In this document: one piece after another, positions 62,811-64,000 of the stretch
Layout: every line of letters begins with the position of its first letter
Numbering within the stretch: position 1 is the first letter of the stretch
Origin: M3007 sp031373665
Lineage (GTDB): Bacteria > Bacteroidota > Bacteroidia > Chitinophagales > Saprospiraceae
DNA length: 64,000 nucleotides
Assembly: GCA_031373665.1 (NCBI GenBank)
Contig: JANMMZ010000029.1
Span: 1 to 64,000 of the forward strand
Reading direction: 5' to 3'
Notes under the pieces: model-generated
What the model was told of the DNA's origin: nothing
What the model saw: only the letters and a program-made list of their open reading frames with translations
Database searches by the model: none
Made by a program: the position numbers and the translations under genes

Positions 62811-63632
62811 ATGAGCAACTCAAATAGTCTTAGTTTTATTGATCCCAACGCCAAGATAGGGAAAAACGTCCGCATTGATCCTTTTACTGTAATAGAAGGC
62901 GATGTGGTGATTGGCGATAATTGTCACATACATAATGGAGTAACCATTTATGATGGTGCTCGTATTGGCAACAACTGCAAAATATACCCTGGAGCCATCA
63001 TTAGCAGTGCTCCACAAGATTTAAAATATGGTGGCGAAAAAACCCAATTGGTATTGGGCAATAACGTTGTCGTGCGTGAATATTGTACCCTCAACAGGGG
63101 CACTAAGGCCGCAGGAATGACCAAAATCGGGGATAATTCATTGCTAATGGCCTATGTGCACGTAGCACATGATTGCATTATAGGAGAACGCTGCGTATTG
63201 GCCAACAATGTAACCTTGGCTGGCCATATTGAAATAGGCGATTATGCTACCTTAGGTGGCCTATCGGCTGTGCACCAATTTGTGAAAATAGGAGAACATG
63301 CCATGATCGGTGGGGGCTCTTTGGTTCGTAAAGATGTGCCTCCATTTGTGACTGCCGCCCGTGAGCCGCTGTCATATGCAGGGGTCAATTCTACCGGTTT
63401 GCGCCGTCGTGGATTTAGCAATGATGAAATACACCATATCGAAGATATTTACCGGATTCTTTTTGCCAAAGGTTTCTCTACCCGAAAAGCCTTGAGTATT
63501 GTGGAAGAGGAAATTATACCAACGGTACACCGTGCCCGCATCCTTGAGTTTGCGCGTACTGCCGAACGTGGCTTGATTAAAGGTTTCAGGACAGTTACTG
63601 GCTCTACGACCAAGGTACTGGAAATGGTTTAG
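62811..63632 (+). CDS. lpxA: Acyl-ACP:UDP-N-acetylglucosamine O-acyltransferase
   Basis: The 273-residue protein has a left-handed beta helix of hexapeptide repeats (IGKNVRIDPFTVIEG, VVIGDNCHIHNGVTIYDG, IGNNCKIYPGAIIS), the catalytic His in VHVAHDCIIG and the C-terminal helices (NSTGLRRRGFSNDEIHHIEDIYRILF). It adds the first acyl chain in lipid A synthesis. It follows lpxC-fabZ by 46 bp in one operon. Confidence 0.97.
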   Translation: MSNSNSLSFIDPNAKIGKNVRIDPFTVIEGDVVIGDNCHIHNGVTIYDGARIGNNCKIYPGAIISSAPQDLKYGGEKTQLVLGNNVVVREYCTLNRGTKAAGMTKIGDNSLLMAYVHVAHDCIIGERCVLANNVTLAGHIEIGDYATLGGLSAVHQFVKIGEHAMIGGGSLVRKDVPPFVTAAREPLSYAGVNSTGLRRRGFSNDEIHHIEDIYRILFAKGFSTRKALSIVEEEIIPTVHRARILEFARTAERGLIKGFRTVTGSTTKVLEMV

Positions 63633-63654
63633 GGTGATTATTTCATCGTGCTGC

Positions 63655-63698
63655 AAAAAAGGCAACTCCGAGTGATCTTGGGGTTGCCCTTTTTTTTG
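63655..63698 (+). terminator. Rho-independent terminator after lpxA
   Basis: GGCAAC (63661-63666) pairs with GTTGCC (63683-63688), with further inner CTCC/GGGG pairing. The stem is flanked by six A before it and eight T after it, so it could terminate in both directions. Confidence 0.85.
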
Positions 63699-63793
63699 CT
63701 TATGCTGCAATATTAGAATTTCATTAAAACTGCATTTTAGAGCAACTTTTTAGATAACCAACGGTTTCAGTCATAGAAAAAAAGTCTAACACA

Positions 63794-64000
63794 TTGAGTT
63801 CACAAACCCTTACGCCCCTGCAACGGTTGGGGCGGCTACTGCTGAGATACCGTAAAGAGATACGGTTTATTATTCTATATTCGGTTGTGGCCGGCCTTAT
63901 CAACCTTTCCTTACCCTTGGGTATTCAGGCCATTATTGGCCTTATAGCAGGCGGAGCCATCTCGGCCTCTTGGGGTGTTTTGGTTCTTTTTGTACTGGTG
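63794..64000 (+). CDS. ABC transporter permease/ATPase, N-terminal fragment
   Basis: A frame beginning at a TTG (63794) runs off the right end. It has a basic leader (LGRLLLRYRKEIRFIIL) and the first membrane helices (YSVVAGLINLSLPLGIQAII, ISASWGVLVLFVLV), typical of the membrane domain of type I secretion or peptide ABC exporters of Bacteroidota. No ATG lies between the upstream in-frame stop at 63755-63757 and this TTG, so the start is uncertain. Confidence 0.6.
   Translation, partial: MSSQTLTPLQRLGRLLLRYRKEIRFIILYSVVAGLINLSLPLGIQAIIGLIAGGAISASWGVLVLFVLV

Overview
This window comes from a member of the Bacteroidota, most likely a Saprospiria/Cytophagia-type environmental lineage. The evidence is a fused LpxC-FabZ enzyme, SusC/SusD pairs, a type IX secretion sorting domain, many lipoproteins with a short signal peptide ending in Cys, an almost complete lack of Shine-Dalgarno sequences, and promoters of the Bacteroidota -7 type (TAnnTTTG). 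No rRNA, tRNA or CRISPR array was recognised.

Positions 1 to about 15200 are accessory and AT-rich, with nearly every gene on the minus strand. From the left they hold a frameshifted multi-PAS sensor gene, a response regulator and a decayed second response regulator, a tyrosine-recombinase fragment, an AraC-controlled operon (NmrA-like reductase, DUF1772, DUF5367, small membrane protein), and then a series of genes separated by four long imperfect palindromes (5352-5566, 6061-6424, 7125-7272, 13911-14039). The units read leftward as gene(s) followed by palindrome: a TIR-domain protein; a three-gene block of MmeI-like type IIL restriction-modification enzyme plus Gabija-like GajA and GajB; a small protein of unknown function; and a DUF1801 protein. 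The outer 9 bases at the two inner-facing ends of each complete interval are complementary or nearly so, which is the signature expected of integron gene cassettes with attC sites. No intact integrase is visible. This cassette-like defence island is the most interesting part of the window.

Positions 15200 to 29100 hold an rRNA cytosine methyltransferase (rsmB-like), a possible small RNA or attenuator, a lipoprotein plus a giant surface barrel protein, a beta-lactamase-fold lipoprotein, a 179-bp MITE-like element, and a leftward nutrient-uptake operon (T9SS-secreted protein, phosphodiester glycosidase, SusC, SusD).

Positions 29100 to 38700 hold glyA with a Mla-type ATPase and a Nudix hydrolase, then two vanadium-haloperoxidase/PAP2 lipoprotein paralogues on either side of a two-component system, and a MORN-repeat lipoprotein followed by a Crp/Fnr regulator and a small membrane protein.

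Positions 38700 to 51900 are dominated by metal or nutrient uptake: an operon of DUF4856, imelysin, HTTM protein and TonB receptor, and a second TonB receptor with a DtxR/IdeR-like box overlapping its promoter. Two more Crp/Fnr-type regulators, a quinone-oxidoreductase-like dehydrogenase and an ABM-type monooxygenase lie among them.

Positions 51900 to 64000 hold a patatin-like lipase lipoprotein next to a membrane protein with a lipoxygenase-like domain, then housekeeping genes: a pseudouridine synthase and penicillin-binding protein 1A, nadA, recR, the lipid A genes lpxC-fabZ and lpxA, and the start of an ABC exporter cut by the window end.
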